Shown here: in pieces, positions 1 through 8,578 of the stretch
Numbering within the stretch: position 1 is the stretch's first letter
How the letters are laid out: each line of letters begins with the position of its first letter
Assembly (NCBI GenBank): GCA_903847605.1
Contig: CAINED010000053.1
Location: forward strand, 1 to 57,314
Source of the DNA: an uncultured Hyphomicrobiales bacterium
GTDB lineage: Bacteria > Pseudomonadota > Alphaproteobacteria > Rhizobiales > Beijerinckiaceae
Direction: 5' to 3'
DNA: 57,314 nucleotides
Made by a program: the position numbers and the translations under genes
The notes under the pieces: model-generated
What the model saw: the letters and a program-made list of their open reading frames with translations, nothing else
Database searches by the model: none
Told to the model about the DNA's origin: nothing

Positions 1-133
1 GCGTCTGATCACGCTCAATAACTCCATGCTGATCACTCCGTTCTCTCCCGCTCTCATCGCGGGGAAAAGGTTCCAACATGGGTCAAATCTCGATGGAAAA
101 ACCTTGGCTTCCCGGGTCAGTTCTTAGTGGAAA

Positions 134-397
134 TCAACAGACAGCATGCTTCCAGCCGCCGCTGCCGTCGTATTCCTTGGTGAAAGTCACGTTCTGCCCG
201 GCGCGAGCGCCCGAAAGCATAGCGTAGAGCGTCTGCGTGTCGCCGGGCGCGACCTCGCAGCTCTCGTGCGTCGTTCCCGAAAGCGATGCGCCGGCGTCGA
301 TCAGCGTTGCAACAAAGGACACCGGCTCGAAGAGAGCCGGATAGGAGTAAAGCCCGTTCCACACGCCCGTGAGCGATTTTGCGAGATCGCCATTCAT
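134..397 (-). pseudogene. Truncated hypothetical protein
   Basis: The 87-residue reading frame begins MNGDLAKSLTGVWNGLYSYP and ends GGWKHAVC before TGA. Its codon use looks genuine. I chose the inner ATG because GGA lies about seven bases upstream; two ATG codons further up (to 436) are alternatives. From memory, related Rhizobiales proteins continue for about 40-50 residues after the GGW-H motif (a section with a GRW-IPG-WSGKF pattern). That section is absent in all three minus-strand frames here, so the 3' part looks lost or replaced. There is no signal peptide or membrane segment, and the function is unknown. It is divergent from the solute-binding protein gene at 516. Confidence 0.5.
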
Positions 398-515
398 CGT
401 CATTTCCACTTTCGACAGCCGCCGTATCGTCGGCATTTACCGGTTGCCGACGCAACAGGCGCGCGCATAGACTGATCGGCGTTAATGATGGGGCTTCCGC
501 GCCCGGGGAGGAAGC

Positions 516-1487
516 ATGAAAATTTTGCGACTTGTTGCAGCCGCCTGTGCGCTTGCCGCGGCAACGCTGCCGCTTTCGGCGCAGCAATGGCCGGACAAGC
601 CGATCCGGATCGTGACAGGCTTCCCACCGGGGCCGCTGGATGTCTTTGGACGGCCAGTGGCCATCAAGCTGCAGGAAGTCTTCGGGCAAACCGTGATTTT
701 CGAGAACCGGCCCGGTGCGAATGGAGCCATCGCTGCCGAACAGGTCTCCAAAAGCGCCCCGGACGGATACACACTCTTTATCGGCACCTCAGGAACGCAT
801 GTGACTGCGGTGCATCTGACGCCGGGTTTGCGCTACGATCCCGTGAAGGATTTCAAGCCTGTGATCGCTGCGGTGGAACCCGTCACCGTCATGGTCGTCA
901 ATCCCAAACTGCCGGTCAATTCCGTGCAGGAATTCATCGCCTATGCGAAGGCAAATCCCGGCAAGATCTCCTACGCCTCGACCGGAGTGGGATCTGTCTT
1001 TCATCTCGTCGGCGAATTGTTCAAGCAGACCACCGGCGTCGATATGGTGCACGTGCCCTATCGCGGGGGCGAAGCGGCGATGAACGATCTGGTGGCGGGT
1101 CATGTCCCGGTTACCTTCACCTCGGCGACGACGGCAGGCGGACATATCGCCTCGGGCGGCGCGCGTGTACTCGCCGTGCTTGAGCCCGAACGCTTCGAAC
1201 GCATGCCGAATGTCCCCTCGATGACAGAGATCGTGCCTGCCTTCCGCAAGCCCTCGACATGGATGGGCTATTTCGCTCCGCCAGGCACCCCGGATGCTGT
1301 GGTGATGCAGCTCAACGCGGAAATCGGCAAGGCGCTGAATGAACCCGCCTTCAAGGCGAGGCTTGCCGAAGGCGGTTATGCCGTTCTCGGCGGTCCGCCG
1401 CAGAAACTGCACGACCTGATGGTCGACGGCATCGAGCGCTTCGGCAAGATTATCAGGGACGCGGGGATCAAGCCGGAAGGGAAGTAG
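516..1487 (+). CDS. TTT-family (TctC/Bug) periplasmic solute-binding protein
   Basis: The 323-residue protein has an N-terminal signal peptide (MKILRLVAAACALAAATLPLSAQ) and the Bug fold landmarks QWPDKPIRIVTGFPPG, ENRPGANGAIAAE and DGYTLFIGTSG. It would bind a carboxylated or other small ligand in the periplasm for a tripartite tricarboxylate transporter. A strong ribosome site (GGGGAGGAA) precedes ATG 516. No tctA/tctB membrane genes are nearby, as is common for the large Bug family, so the permease must be elsewhere or the protein acts as a sensor. Its stop abuts the end of the small convergent gene downstream of pyrC. The ligand cannot be read from sequence. Confidence 0.9.
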   Translation: MKILRLVAAACALAAATLPLSAQQWPDKPIRIVTGFPPGPLDVFGRPVAIKLQEVFGQTVIFENRPGANGAIAAEQVSKSAPDGYTLFIGTSGTHVTAVHLTPGLRYDPVKDFKPVIAAVEPVTVMVVNPKLPVNSVQEFIAYAKANPGKISYASTGVGSVFHLVGELFKQTTGVDMVHVPYRGGEAAMNDLVAGHVPVTFTSATTAGGHIASGGARVLAVLEPERFERMPNVPSMTEIVPAFRKPSTWMGYFAPPGTPDAVVMQLNAEIGKALNEPAFKARLAEGGYAVLGGPPQKLHDLMVDGIERFGKIIRDAGIKPEGK

Positions 1488-1665
1488 TTACGACCCCGGC
1501 GTCTGCCCTTCCATGATCGCGATGGCCTCGGCAAAGCGGAAACATCAGGGGATCGCCGAGCGCCTTGCGCAGGCCTTCGAGGTCGACTTCGCGCACGGCC
1601 GTGTCGATGGCGCGAAATTTTTCGAAAAGCGCAAACCCGGCGCTGTCTTGGTCGCTGTCGCTCAT
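1488..1665 (-). pseudogene. Small hypothetical protein downstream of pyrC, apparent frameshift
   Basis: The ORF starts at an ATG overlapping the stop of the dihydroorotase-like gene (ATGA), implying translational coupling. It reads MSDSDQDSAGFALFEKFRAI up to GDPLMF and then turns into arginine/histidine-rich sequence unlike a protein. Removing one base of the AAA run at 1540-1542 restores a sensible tail, RFAEAIAIMEGQTPGS, ending at 1488, directly abutting the stop of the convergent gene. The intact product would be about 58 residues, acidic and without a recognised domain. The shift could be a real mutation or a sequencing indel. Read unshifted, the ORF runs to 1468. Confidence 0.5.
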
Positions 1666-2984
1666 GCCCTTGCGCGCTCCGTCCAGACGGCGGCGCCGTT
1701 GACGAATGTATGCTTCACCCGTCCCTGCAACCGCGCCTCGTCGAACGGGGTGTTCTTCGAGCGCGAATGCAATTCGACAGGATCGACGACGAAGGGCTCG
1801 TCGGGATCGAAGACGACGAGATCGGCCGGCGCGCCCTTCGCAAGGCGTCCTTGTGGCAGCCGCAGGATCTCGGCCGGCCGAATGGTCATTGCGGAGACGA
1901 GTTGCGGCAGCGACACTTTTCCTGCGTGCACGAGCCTCAGACCGGCGGCGAGAATTGTCTCGACGCCGATCGCGCCATAGGCAGCTTCGGAAAACGGAAC
2001 CCGCTTCGTTTCGACATCCTGCGGATTGTGGTCCGACACGATGACATCGATGGTTCCGTCAGCCAGTCCTTCGACAAGCGCGAGACGCTCGTCCTCGCTG
2101 CGAAGCGGCGGCGACATCTTGAGAAAGGTCCTGTAGTCGCCGATGTCGTTTTCGTTCAGCGTGAGATGATTGATACTCGTGCCACAGGTCACCGGAAGAC
2201 CTTTGCCCTTCGCCCTGCGGATGATTTCGAGCGATAAGCTGGTGGTCACAAGTTCCGCGTGATATCGCGCGCCAGTCAGTTCCACGAGCCTCATGTCACG
2301 GTCGAGCACAATGACCTCGGCCTCGCGCGGAATGCCGGCAAGGCCGAGACGCGCAGCGAACTCGCCCTCGTTCATCACGCCTGCACGCGCCATGTCCGCG
2401 TCTTCTGCATAGTGCATGACCAGCGCATCGAAATCACGCGCATAGGTCATGGCGCGGCGCATGACCTGCGATGATCGCACGGACTGTGAGCCATTCGAAA
2501 ATGCGATGGCGCCGGCGAGGCCGAGACTGCCGATTTCTGCGATTTCCTGCCCCGCAAGCCCTTTCGTGAGCGCAGCGCAGACGCCGATACGCACTTTCGC
2601 ATTGTCGCGCGCGCGGCGCATGATGTAATCGACCGTCGCCGATCCATCGACCGGAGGCGATGTCTCCGGGGTTGCGAGCATCGTTGTAACGCCGCCCGCG
2701 GCGGCGGCGGCGCTGACCGTCGCAATCGTCTCGCGATGCGATGCGCCGGGTTCGCCGATAAAGACGCGCATGTCGATCAGCCCAGGCGCGAGATGCAGGC
2801 CGCGACAGTCGACGACCGCTGCGTCCGAGCCGATATTCGCCGATGTCACCTCTGCGCCGCAGGCAAGGATCTTGCCCTCGTCCATAAGGACGCCGCCGCG
2901 CGAAACGGTGGACGAAGCCGGATCGACGATCTCGGCGCTGAGGAGAGCAATGCGACCTGGGCTGTTACGTCCGGATTGAGTCAT
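1662..2984 (-). CDS. pyrC: Dihydroorotase-like protein lacking the HxH metal motif
   Basis: This 440-residue amidohydrolase-superfamily protein lies 4 bp downstream of pyrB. It has the overall DHOase layout: the APGLID strand, a PPLRSEDERLALVEGL segment and the DGTIDVIVSDHNP loop. Active enzymes read D-x-H-x-H where this one reads D71-M-R73-V-F75-I-G-E-P, so both metal histidines are replaced. The later HVST and TPHH motifs are also altered (ELVTTS, TSINH). Similar proteins in Pseudomonas (PyrC'/PyrX) are inactive and act as structural partners of aspartate carbamoyltransferase. I infer the same role here, with a true dihydroorotase elsewhere. Annotation pipelines usually call this pyrC. Confidence 0.85.
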   Translation of the reverse strand: MTQSGRNSPGRIALLSAEIVDPASSTVSRGGVLMDEGKILACGAEVTSANIGSDAAVVDCRGLHLAPGLIDMRVFIGEPGASHRETIATVSAAAAAGGVTTMLATPETSPPVDGSATVDYIMRRARDNAKVRIGVCAALTKGLAGQEIAEIGSLGLAGAIAFSNGSQSVRSSQVMRRAMTYARDFDALVMHYAEDADMARAGVMNEGEFAARLGLAGIPREAEVIVLDRDMRLVELTGARYHAELVTTSLSLEIIRRAKGKGLPVTCGTSINHLTLNENDIGDYRTFLKMSPPLRSEDERLALVEGLADGTIDVIVSDHNPQDVETKRVPFSEAAYGAIGVETILAAGLRLVHAGKVSLPQLVSAMTIRPAEILRLPQGRLAKGAPADLVVFDPDEPFVVDPVELHSRSKNTPFDEARLQGRVKHTFVNGAAVWTERARA

Positions 2985-2988
2985 GCCA

Positions 2989-3936
2989 TCACCCGTTCGG
3001 CAGGTGTTGGGCCAGCGCTTCCAGCACGGCCATGCGGACGGCGACGCCCATCTCTACCTGTTCGGTGATCAGCGAGCGGGGTCCATCGGCAACGGAAGAC
3101 GAAATCTCGACGCCGCGGTTCATCGGGCCGGGATGCATGACCAGCGCATCGGGCTTGGCCCATTTCAGCTTGTCGTCGTCGAGCCCGAAGAACTGCGCGA
3201 ACTCCTTGAGCGAGGGCAAAAACGCGCCTTCCATGCGCTCGCGCTGGATACGCAGCATCATCACGATGTCGGCGTCGCGAATGCCGCTTTCCATCGAGCG
3301 ATGCACTTCGACGCCAAAGCGCTCGATGCCCACGGGTAGCAGCGTCGATGGCGCGACGACACGCACGCGTGCGCCGAGGGTCGCCAGCGAAATGATGTTC
3401 GAACGCGCCACGCGCGAATGCAGGACATCGCCGCAGATCGCCACGATCAGCCCCTCGATGCGCCCCTTGTTGCGGCGGATCGTCAGCGCGTCGAGCAGAG
3501 CCTGCGTCGGATGTTCATGGCTGCCGTCGCCGGCGTTGATAACCGCACAGGAAACCTTGCGCGCCAGCAGATTCACCGCGCCGGAATGGTTGTGGCGCAC
3601 GACGATGAGATCGGGCCGCATCGCGTTCAGCGTCACCGCCGTATCGATGAGCGTCTCGCCCTTGCTCACCGACGATGTCGAGACCGACATATTCATCACA
3701 TCGGCGCCAAGGCGCTTGCCCGCAAGTTCGAAGGAAGCCTGGGTGCGCGTCGAAGCCTCGAAGAAGAGGTTAATAAGCGTGCGTCCGCGCAGCACGCTGC
3801 GGCGCTTCTCGACCTGACGCGATACATTGACGGCCTCTTCGGCCATATCGAGCAGGCGCTCGATCTCGGGCCGGGACATGCCCTCGATACCCAGGAGATG
3901 GCGGGGAAAGGACAGCGAGGCGGAGGCAGGAGACAT
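2989..3936 (-). CDS. pyrB: Aspartate carbamoyltransferase catalytic subunit
   Basis: The enzyme joins carbamoyl phosphate and aspartate in the second step of pyrimidine synthesis in the cytosol. The 315-residue length is normal. The carbamoyl-phosphate loop S62-T-R-T65 lies in [17 protein letters not shown] is at 142-145, and [12 protein letters not shown] near residue 268 completes the signature. It is first in a leftward unit with the dihydroorotase-like gene 4 bp downstream and a small coupled ORF after that. No pyrI regulatory gene is present, consistent with the class that pairs PyrB with a DHOase-like subunit instead. Confidence 0.96.
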   Translation of the reverse strand: MSPASASLSFPRHLLGIEGMSRPEIERLLDMAEEAVNVSRQVEKRRSVLRGRTLINLFFEASTRTQASFELAGKRLGADVMNMSVSTSSVSKGETLIDTAVTLNAMRPDLIVVRHNHSGAVNLLARKVSCAVINAGDGSHEHPTQALLDALTIRRNKGRIEGLIVAICGDVLHSRVARSNIISLATLGARVRVVAPSTLLPVGIERFGVEVHRSMESGIRDADIVMMLRIQRERMEGAFLPSLKEFAQFFGLDDDKLKWAKPDALVMHPGPMNRGVEISSSVADGPRSLITEQVEMGVAVRMAVLEALAQHLPNG

Positions 3937-4010
3937 AAGCCCTGCCTATAGGCCTCGCCTTTTCCCCGGGCAAGGGCGCGGCCCGGTTACGCACCAGTTT
4001 CGACTGGCAC

Positions 4011-5036
4011 CTACCTGAATAATTCGCTCGCGATCTTCTGCCAGCGCGGCAGGCGCTCGTCGACCTCCTCCGGCGTCTGCATGAAGGCCTTGAAGCCGCC
4101 GCGCTCCGGCTGGAGCCCCGGATCGTTCGGCGGGATATCCGGATCCACAGGCAGGTAGTCTGCCTGTTTGAACAGCCGCTGCCCCTCGGGCGACACCAGA
4201 AAATCGACCAGCAACCGCGCCGCATTCGGGCGCGGCGCATCCTTGGAGATGCCCTCGACCGACACATTGATCATGGCTAGATCGAGCGGGAACCAGCGCG
4301 AGGGCGCGCCCTTGTTCGCGCTGATGACAGAGTGGTGATTGAAGGTTTGCAGCGCGATCGCGAATTCGCCGGCAATCATCTTGTCGACGACAGCGCGGGC
4401 CGACAGCTTCACGGGAACGATGTTCTGGCCCGCAAGCTTGCGCAGGTAGTCCATCCCCTGGTCTTCGCCCATCGCCATGAGGACGGTGCCGACAAATCCC
4501 GGCGCCGACGATGTCGAAGACAGAGACGACCAACCGAGTTTGCCCTTGTATTGGGGATCGAGGAGATCGGCGAATGTCTTGGGTCGCTTGGCTTCCGGCC
4601 ATAAATCCGTGTTCAGCGCGGGCGTATAGACGTAATAATTCGTCGCGACCCAGTAGCCGTCCTTGTCGATGAACTGTTTCGGCAAACGCGCGGCCGATGG
4701 CGGCGTGTATTTCGCGACAATGCCGAGTTTCTTGAGCGGCCCTACAGTCGAAGTCCCGTCGAAAACATCCACCTGCACGCGCCCGGCCTTGGCTTCGTTC
4801 GCGGCGCGTAAAATTACATCTTCGGTGTTCATGCGGATGGCGTTGACCTTCACGCCATATTTCTTTTCGAAAGCTTCCGCGGCAGGCCGCACGAACTGGC
4901 TGATGATCAGCGTTGTGTACCAGGTGACGGAACCTTCCTTTCGCGCCGCCTCGATCATGCGCGGATCGATCTCCTGCGCTTGTAACGATGTCGATACGAG
5001 CAGCGTTGCCGCCGTCAGGAGAATCTTGCTGCGCAT
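4011..5036 (-). CDS. ABC-type extracellular solute-binding protein (Fe3+/polyamine-like fold)
   Basis: The 341-residue protein has a short signal peptide ending SLQAQ. Mature landmarks of the family-1 periplasmic binding proteins of the AfuA/FbpA-like group are EGSVTWYTTL, the F-E-K-K-Y-G-V-K-V motif, DVFDGTS and TFADLLDPQYKGK. AGGGAGGG precedes the ATG. It is the last gene of a leftward series (cupin, VOC, two TctC-like receptors, this one) with a 30-bp gap from its neighbour. No ATP-binding or permease gene accompanies it. Ligand unknown: the group includes iron, thiamine, phosphonate and aromatic-acid binders. Confidence 0.85.
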   Translation of the reverse strand: MRSKILLTAATLLVSTSLQAQEIDPRMIEAARKEGSVTWYTTLIISQFVRPAAEAFEKKYGVKVNAIRMNTEDVILRAANEAKAGRVQVDVFDGTSTVGPLKKLGIVAKYTPPSAARLPKQFIDKDGYWVATNYYVYTPALNTDLWPEAKRPKTFADLLDPQYKGKLGWSSLSSTSSAPGFVGTVLMAMGEDQGMDYLRKLAGQNIVPVKLSARAVVDKMIAGEFAIALQTFNHHSVISANKGAPSRWFPLDLAMINVSVEGISKDAPRPNAARLLVDFLVSPEGQRLFKQADYLPVDPDIPPNDPGLQPERGGFKAFMQTPEEVDERLPRWQKIASELFR

Positions 5037-5066
5037 GTTCCCTCCCTTGCGCGCGTGGTGGCGCGC

Positions 5067-6098
5067 TTACTTCGTTCCCATCGCCTCGCGCGCCCGCGCG
5101 ATCACCGCACTTGGGAATGCATAGAGACGTCTGACGCTATCCTCGATATCCGTATGGCTTACAAATTCCGGCTCGAGTTTCAGCTTGATGGATTCTTCGA
5201 CAAACGCAGGATCTTTCACCGTCGCCTCGAAAGCCCTGCGCAATTGCGCTGCTCGTTCATGCGGAAGATCGGGGGGCGCAGCGAATGGCCGCGCAAACTG
5301 TTGCGGCGCGACCACCAATTCGATCAGCTTGCGATCATCGTCGTTTTTCGCGAATTCGAGCACCAGCGGCACTTCAGGATGGTCCGGATGCTTGCGCAAT
5401 GCGATCTGAAACAGCACGTTGAATTTCTTGTCGCGGATCCAGTCGGCGCGCATGGATTTCATGGGCACCCAGCCCCAGGAGCAGAAGCCGCCGAGTTCGC
5501 CGTTCTCCATCGCCGTCAGGGCATTGGCGCTCGCGGGATAGCCGCCGATCACCTTGAATTTTGTGCCGATGGCCAGATTGAAAATTTTCGGCAACATCGC
5601 CGACGGCGATGTGACGCCCGCCGCGCCGACGCTGAGTTCGTGCTGCATCGCATCCTGCGCAGTCTTCACAGGCGTCGTGTGCCAGGCCACGCAGGTGGAA
5701 ACTTCGTTCGAAGTCGAGCCGAGCCAGGTGAATTTCAGCGGATCGTACTTGGCCCCCTCCGTGCCGAGCAGCGGATCGATTGGCGCCGTCCGTCCGAAGA
5801 TACCGAACTCGGTCCCATCTTTCGGCGCCACGGAATAGATATACGCCGCCGCGCGCAGACTGCCGGCGCCCGGCATGTTCTTCGGCACCATTTGTGGATG
5901 GCCCGGCAGGTGCTTTCCCATGTGCCGGGCAAGAACCCGCGCCGAAAGATCGTAAGCGCCGCCAGGCCCGAAGCCGATGAAAATGCTGACGGTCTTGCCG
6001 GCGTAAAACTCGCTTGAAGATTGCGCAGCGGCGGGCAAAGCAGCGCATAGCACGCTCATAAACGCGATCACATTAGTCCTGTGCCGACCGCAACGCAT
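5067..6098 (-). CDS. TctC-like periplasmic solute-binding protein (divergent subgroup)
   Basis: The product has a secretion signal ending LPAAAQ, then FYAGKTVSIFIGFGPGGAYD and NMPGAGSLRAAAYIY, a divergent version of the Bug/TctC signature shared with the proteins at 6122 and 49976. I prefer ATG 6098; the frame stays open to TTG 6125, which overlaps the stop of the upstream gene but has no ribosome site. Residues CVAWHTTP and GGFCSWGWVP supply cysteines not usual in Bug proteins and could form a disulfide. It lies in the permease-less receptor series at 4.0-7.2 kb. Confidence 0.82.
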   Translation of the reverse strand: MRCGRHRTNVIAFMSVLCAALPAAAQSSSEFYAGKTVSIFIGFGPGGAYDLSARVLARHMGKHLPGHPQMVPKNMPGAGSLRAAAYIYSVAPKDGTEFGIFGRTAPIDPLLGTEGAKYDPLKFTWLGSTSNEVSTCVAWHTTPVKTAQDAMQHELSVGAAGVTSPSAMLPKIFNLAIGTKFKVIGGYPASANALTAMENGELGGFCSWGWVPMKSMRADWIRDKKFNVLFQIALRKHPDHPEVPLVLEFAKNDDDRKLIELVVAPQQFARPFAAPPDLPHERAAQLRRAFEATVKDPAFVEESIKLKLEPEFVSHTDIEDSVRRLYAFPSAVIARAREAMGTK

Positions 6099-6121
6099 GG
6101 CGCGTATATCCCTAGCATTCC

Positions 6122-7153
6122 TCAATAGTAGCGATTGAGCGTGATGTCCTTGACCTCCGCGAGACTCTTGGAATCGAGCGTACGCATCACGCGAGCGATC
6201 ATCGTTTCGACGACGTCCGGCGACGCATAGGTCACGGCGAGATTGACTTTCTTCATCTCGGTGAGGAATTGCGGATCGGCAAGGATTTCCGCGATCTGCT
6301 TGCGCAGAAAATCGACACGATCCTGCGGCGTTCCCGGCGTCACCAGCAACAATCTGCCGAGAGACGCGAGTTCCGCGCGCCAGTCGAGCAATCGCTCGCC
6401 GCGGGCATCGAGTTTTGCCGCCTCGAAAACAGTGGGCACATCGGGAAATTGTGATGAGCGTTTGCGCGCCAGGATCGCAACCACGCGCATGCCGCTCGAT
6501 GACCCGACGAGTGCAGCGGATTCGTCGGAGACGACGCGGCCGTCGACCTCGCCATTCTCCATGGCCATCATCATGCCGCCCGTTCCCTTGTAACCGATGA
6601 TGAGGCGCGTCTTCATTCCCGTCGCATGCGCCAGCAATGCCGAAAAGTCGGTATTGCCATCGGTCTTGCCCGAGCCTGCCCAGACGATGGGCCGCTGCGA
6701 GGCGATCATTTCGCCGAGCGTCTTGTAGGGCGATCTCGGACCGAGAAGCACGACCTTGCTTTCCGCGCTCACACGGCCGAGCCAGAGCTGTTTCGTGACG
6801 TCGAAATTGACGCCCTGTTCGCCAAAAAGTTGCGCACCTGCAATGGCTTCCCCGCCGATCAGCAGGATATGCGTGCCATCGGGCGGCGCGATCATCGTGC
6901 GGCTCATGGCGATAAGCCCGCCCGCGCCGGATTCGTTGATCGGAATCAGTTTGGCGTCGAGTCTGCGAGAGAGATGCGCGCCAATCGCGCGCATATAGGT
7001 ATCGTAACCGCCGCCGGGCGAGCCCATGGTCGCGAAGCGCAGTTGCTTGCCCTGATAGAACTGACGCGCGCTCTCCTGCGCGCTTGCGGAGGCCGGCCCC
7101 AGCGCTGCGAAGGCCAGCGACAACAGCAGAGAGAAGGCGCAGCGGCGAAACAT
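6122..7153 (-). CDS. TctC-like periplasmic solute-binding protein (divergent subgroup)
   Basis: The 343-residue protein has a clear signal peptide (MFRRCAFSLLLSLAFAALGP to SASAQ) followed by FYQGKQLRFATMGSPGGGYD and NESGAGGLIAMS, the same subgroup pattern as the next gene. Its ATG lies one base after the stop of the VOC gene, so the two are co-translated. Two receptors of one subgroup side by side may bind related ligands or arose by duplication; they are diverged well beyond recent duplicates. No permease gene is nearby. Confidence 0.82.
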   Translation of the reverse strand: MFRRCAFSLLLSLAFAALGPASASAQESARQFYQGKQLRFATMGSPGGGYDTYMRAIGAHLSRRLDAKLIPINESGAGGLIAMSRTMIAPPDGTHILLIGGEAIAGAQLFGEQGVNFDVTKQLWLGRVSAESKVVLLGPRSPYKTLGEMIASQRPIVWAGSGKTDGNTDFSALLAHATGMKTRLIIGYKGTGGMMMAMENGEVDGRVVSDESAALVGSSSGMRVVAILARKRSSQFPDVPTVFEAAKLDARGERLLDWRAELASLGRLLLVTPGTPQDRVDFLRKQIAEILADPQFLTEMKKVNLAVTYASPDVVETMIARVMRTLDSKSLAEVKDITLNRYY

Positions 7154-7154
7154 C

Positions 7155-7964
7155 TTAGTGATCGCCCATCACATCGATCAGCGTGCCATCCGGATCCGCA
7201 AGCTGATATTCGCCGAGCGGACATTTGGCCAGCAGGGCAACGCGCGCGAGACCTTCGTCGTCGAAATCGAGCGGTTTCGGCGTCAACTGGATATTCTGTT
7301 TCACGACATCAGCCAGATGCTTCTTGAACACTTCGAGATTGGGCACGCGAAAGCCGATATGATCCATGCCCGGTTGCTCGATGCCGGCGCCATTGAAGGA
7401 CGAAATTTTCCACGGCAGGATCATCATGGTCATGCGGCCATCGGTGAACTGATAGCCGCCCGCTTCCATAGGCGTGTTGCGCGCTTCGAGTTCGAACACA
7501 TCCTGGTAGAACTCGGCGACGCGCTCGGCATTGCGCACGCGCATGGCAAAGTGGCTGATCGTATTGTCCTGCTTCCAGCCATCCATTGCATACACCTCGG
7601 CGCGATTCTTGTCGCGCGGCTGGCCGAGATCGAAATAATTGCCGGCGGGATCGTGAATGCCGAAACTCGTAAAGGGCCGGTTGCCGGGCCGTTTGACGAT
7701 TTCGATATCGGGATATTTCTTCTCGACGCGCTCGCGCACGAGATCGATGTCCTGCACCTCGATGCCGAAGTGATCGAGCCCGGCCTTGCGCCCGCCGCGC
7801 CGTGGAATAATGGTCATGCCGGTATAGCCATCGCCGACCGATATGGCCGACATTTCGCGGGCTGTATCGCCGGAACTCTTCATGCCGAAGACTGCGCGAT
7901 AGAACATGCCGACAGTTGCGTAGTGATCCGTCGTGATCGCCAGATGATTGAGTTTCGAAAACAA
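7155..7964 (-). CDS. Two-domain VOC (glyoxalase/extradiol dioxygenase-like) protein
   Basis: The protein starts at TTG 7964, preceded by GGGGAGGAAA; the frame is open far upstream but that sequence is arginine/histidine-rich non-coding. The 269 residues hold two beta-alpha-beta-beta-beta modules: about 1-125 (KLNHLAITT, LDHFGIEVQD, IHDPAGNYFDLG) and 135-265 (ISHFAMRVRN, MDHIGFRVPN, LADPDGTLIDVM). The paired H positions and domain doubling resemble extradiol ring-cleavage dioxygenases and other metal-dependent VOC enzymes. It sits between a cupin gene and two receptors, suggesting oxidative turnover of an imported organic compound. Substrate unknown. Confidence 0.8.
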   Translation of the reverse strand: MFSKLNHLAITTDHYATVGMFYRAVFGMKSSGDTAREMSAISVGDGYTGMTIIPRRGGRKAGLDHFGIEVQDIDLVRERVEKKYPDIEIVKRPGNRPFTSFGIHDPAGNYFDLGQPRDKNRAEVYAMDGWKQDNTISHFAMRVRNAERVAEFYQDVFELEARNTPMEAGGYQFTDGRMTMMILPWKISSFNGAGIEQPGMDHIGFRVPNLEVFKKHLADVVKQNIQLTPKPLDFDDEGLARVALLAKCPLGEYQLADPDGTLIDVMGDH

Positions 7965-8044
7965 GATTTCCTCCCCGTCGGAAATGCCGCGCGCCGTTGA
8001 TCCGGTCGCGCCAGTTCGCAGGCCGCGAAACGCGGCATGCGCAG

Positions 8045-8467
8045 TTATTCGCCCGCGGGCTGCGCCGGCGCATTCCGGTTGCTGATGACCGGTTCGCGGC
8101 CTTCCGCGCGGATGTCCTTGCGCGTGACGTAGTCGATGATCTTCACATTGTCCTGCGAACCCGAGCGGTGCCCCATCATGATCATGGCGCCGCTGCCGGT
8201 ATTCTCGAGCTGGTAGAATGAACCGCCGGTAATCAGCGCGGACATGCCGGGGTCGAGCATCGCCTTGTTTCCGTCGGGAAAACTCATCGTGCACTGACCC
8301 TCGAAGACCGTGAAAACCTGATCCTCATTGTGGCAGTGCATTTCGTCGTGATCGCCGGGCGTTGGATAATAATGCACCCAGGCGTGCAGCTTGCGCGTGT
8401 TCATGACGACCGTGCGCTTCTTTTCGCGCAAGGCGACGTCGACGGCCTTGATGATCTGAATGGCCAT
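8045..8467 (-). CDS. Cupin-domain protein
   Basis: The 140-residue single-domain protein has the first cupin motif as DHDEMHCHNEDQVFTVFEG and the second around PGMSALITGGSFYQLENTG. The histidines of motif 1 could bind a metal; the motif-2 histidine is replaced by Tyr/Gln, so catalysis is uncertain. It heads the leftward unit, 80 bp upstream of the VOC gene. Small cupins beside VOC proteins in catabolic operons are often dioxygenases, isomerases or ligand sensors; the sequence does not decide. Confidence 0.78.
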   Translation of the reverse strand: MAIQIIKAVDVALREKKRTVVMNTRKLHAWVHYYPTPGDHDEMHCHNEDQVFTVFEGQCTMSFPDGNKAMLDPGMSALITGGSFYQLENTGSGAMIMMGHRSGSQDNVKIIDYVTRKDIRAEGREPVISNRNAPAQPAGE

Positions 8468-8578
8468 GCAGCCCTCCCCGTTCGCCGCGACACGTCCGGT
8501 CTGCTGGCGACTTCAGCCAAGTATAGCCGAAGGGCTTGGGGACGATACCGAAATTTTCCCCGCGCTTACGCGCGCCGT

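Noticed and set aside
7965..8294. Upstream extension of the VOC gene to 8294
   Set aside because: The added sequence is arginine/histidine-rich, overlaps the cupin gene in another frame, and a ribosome site fits TTG 7964 instead.
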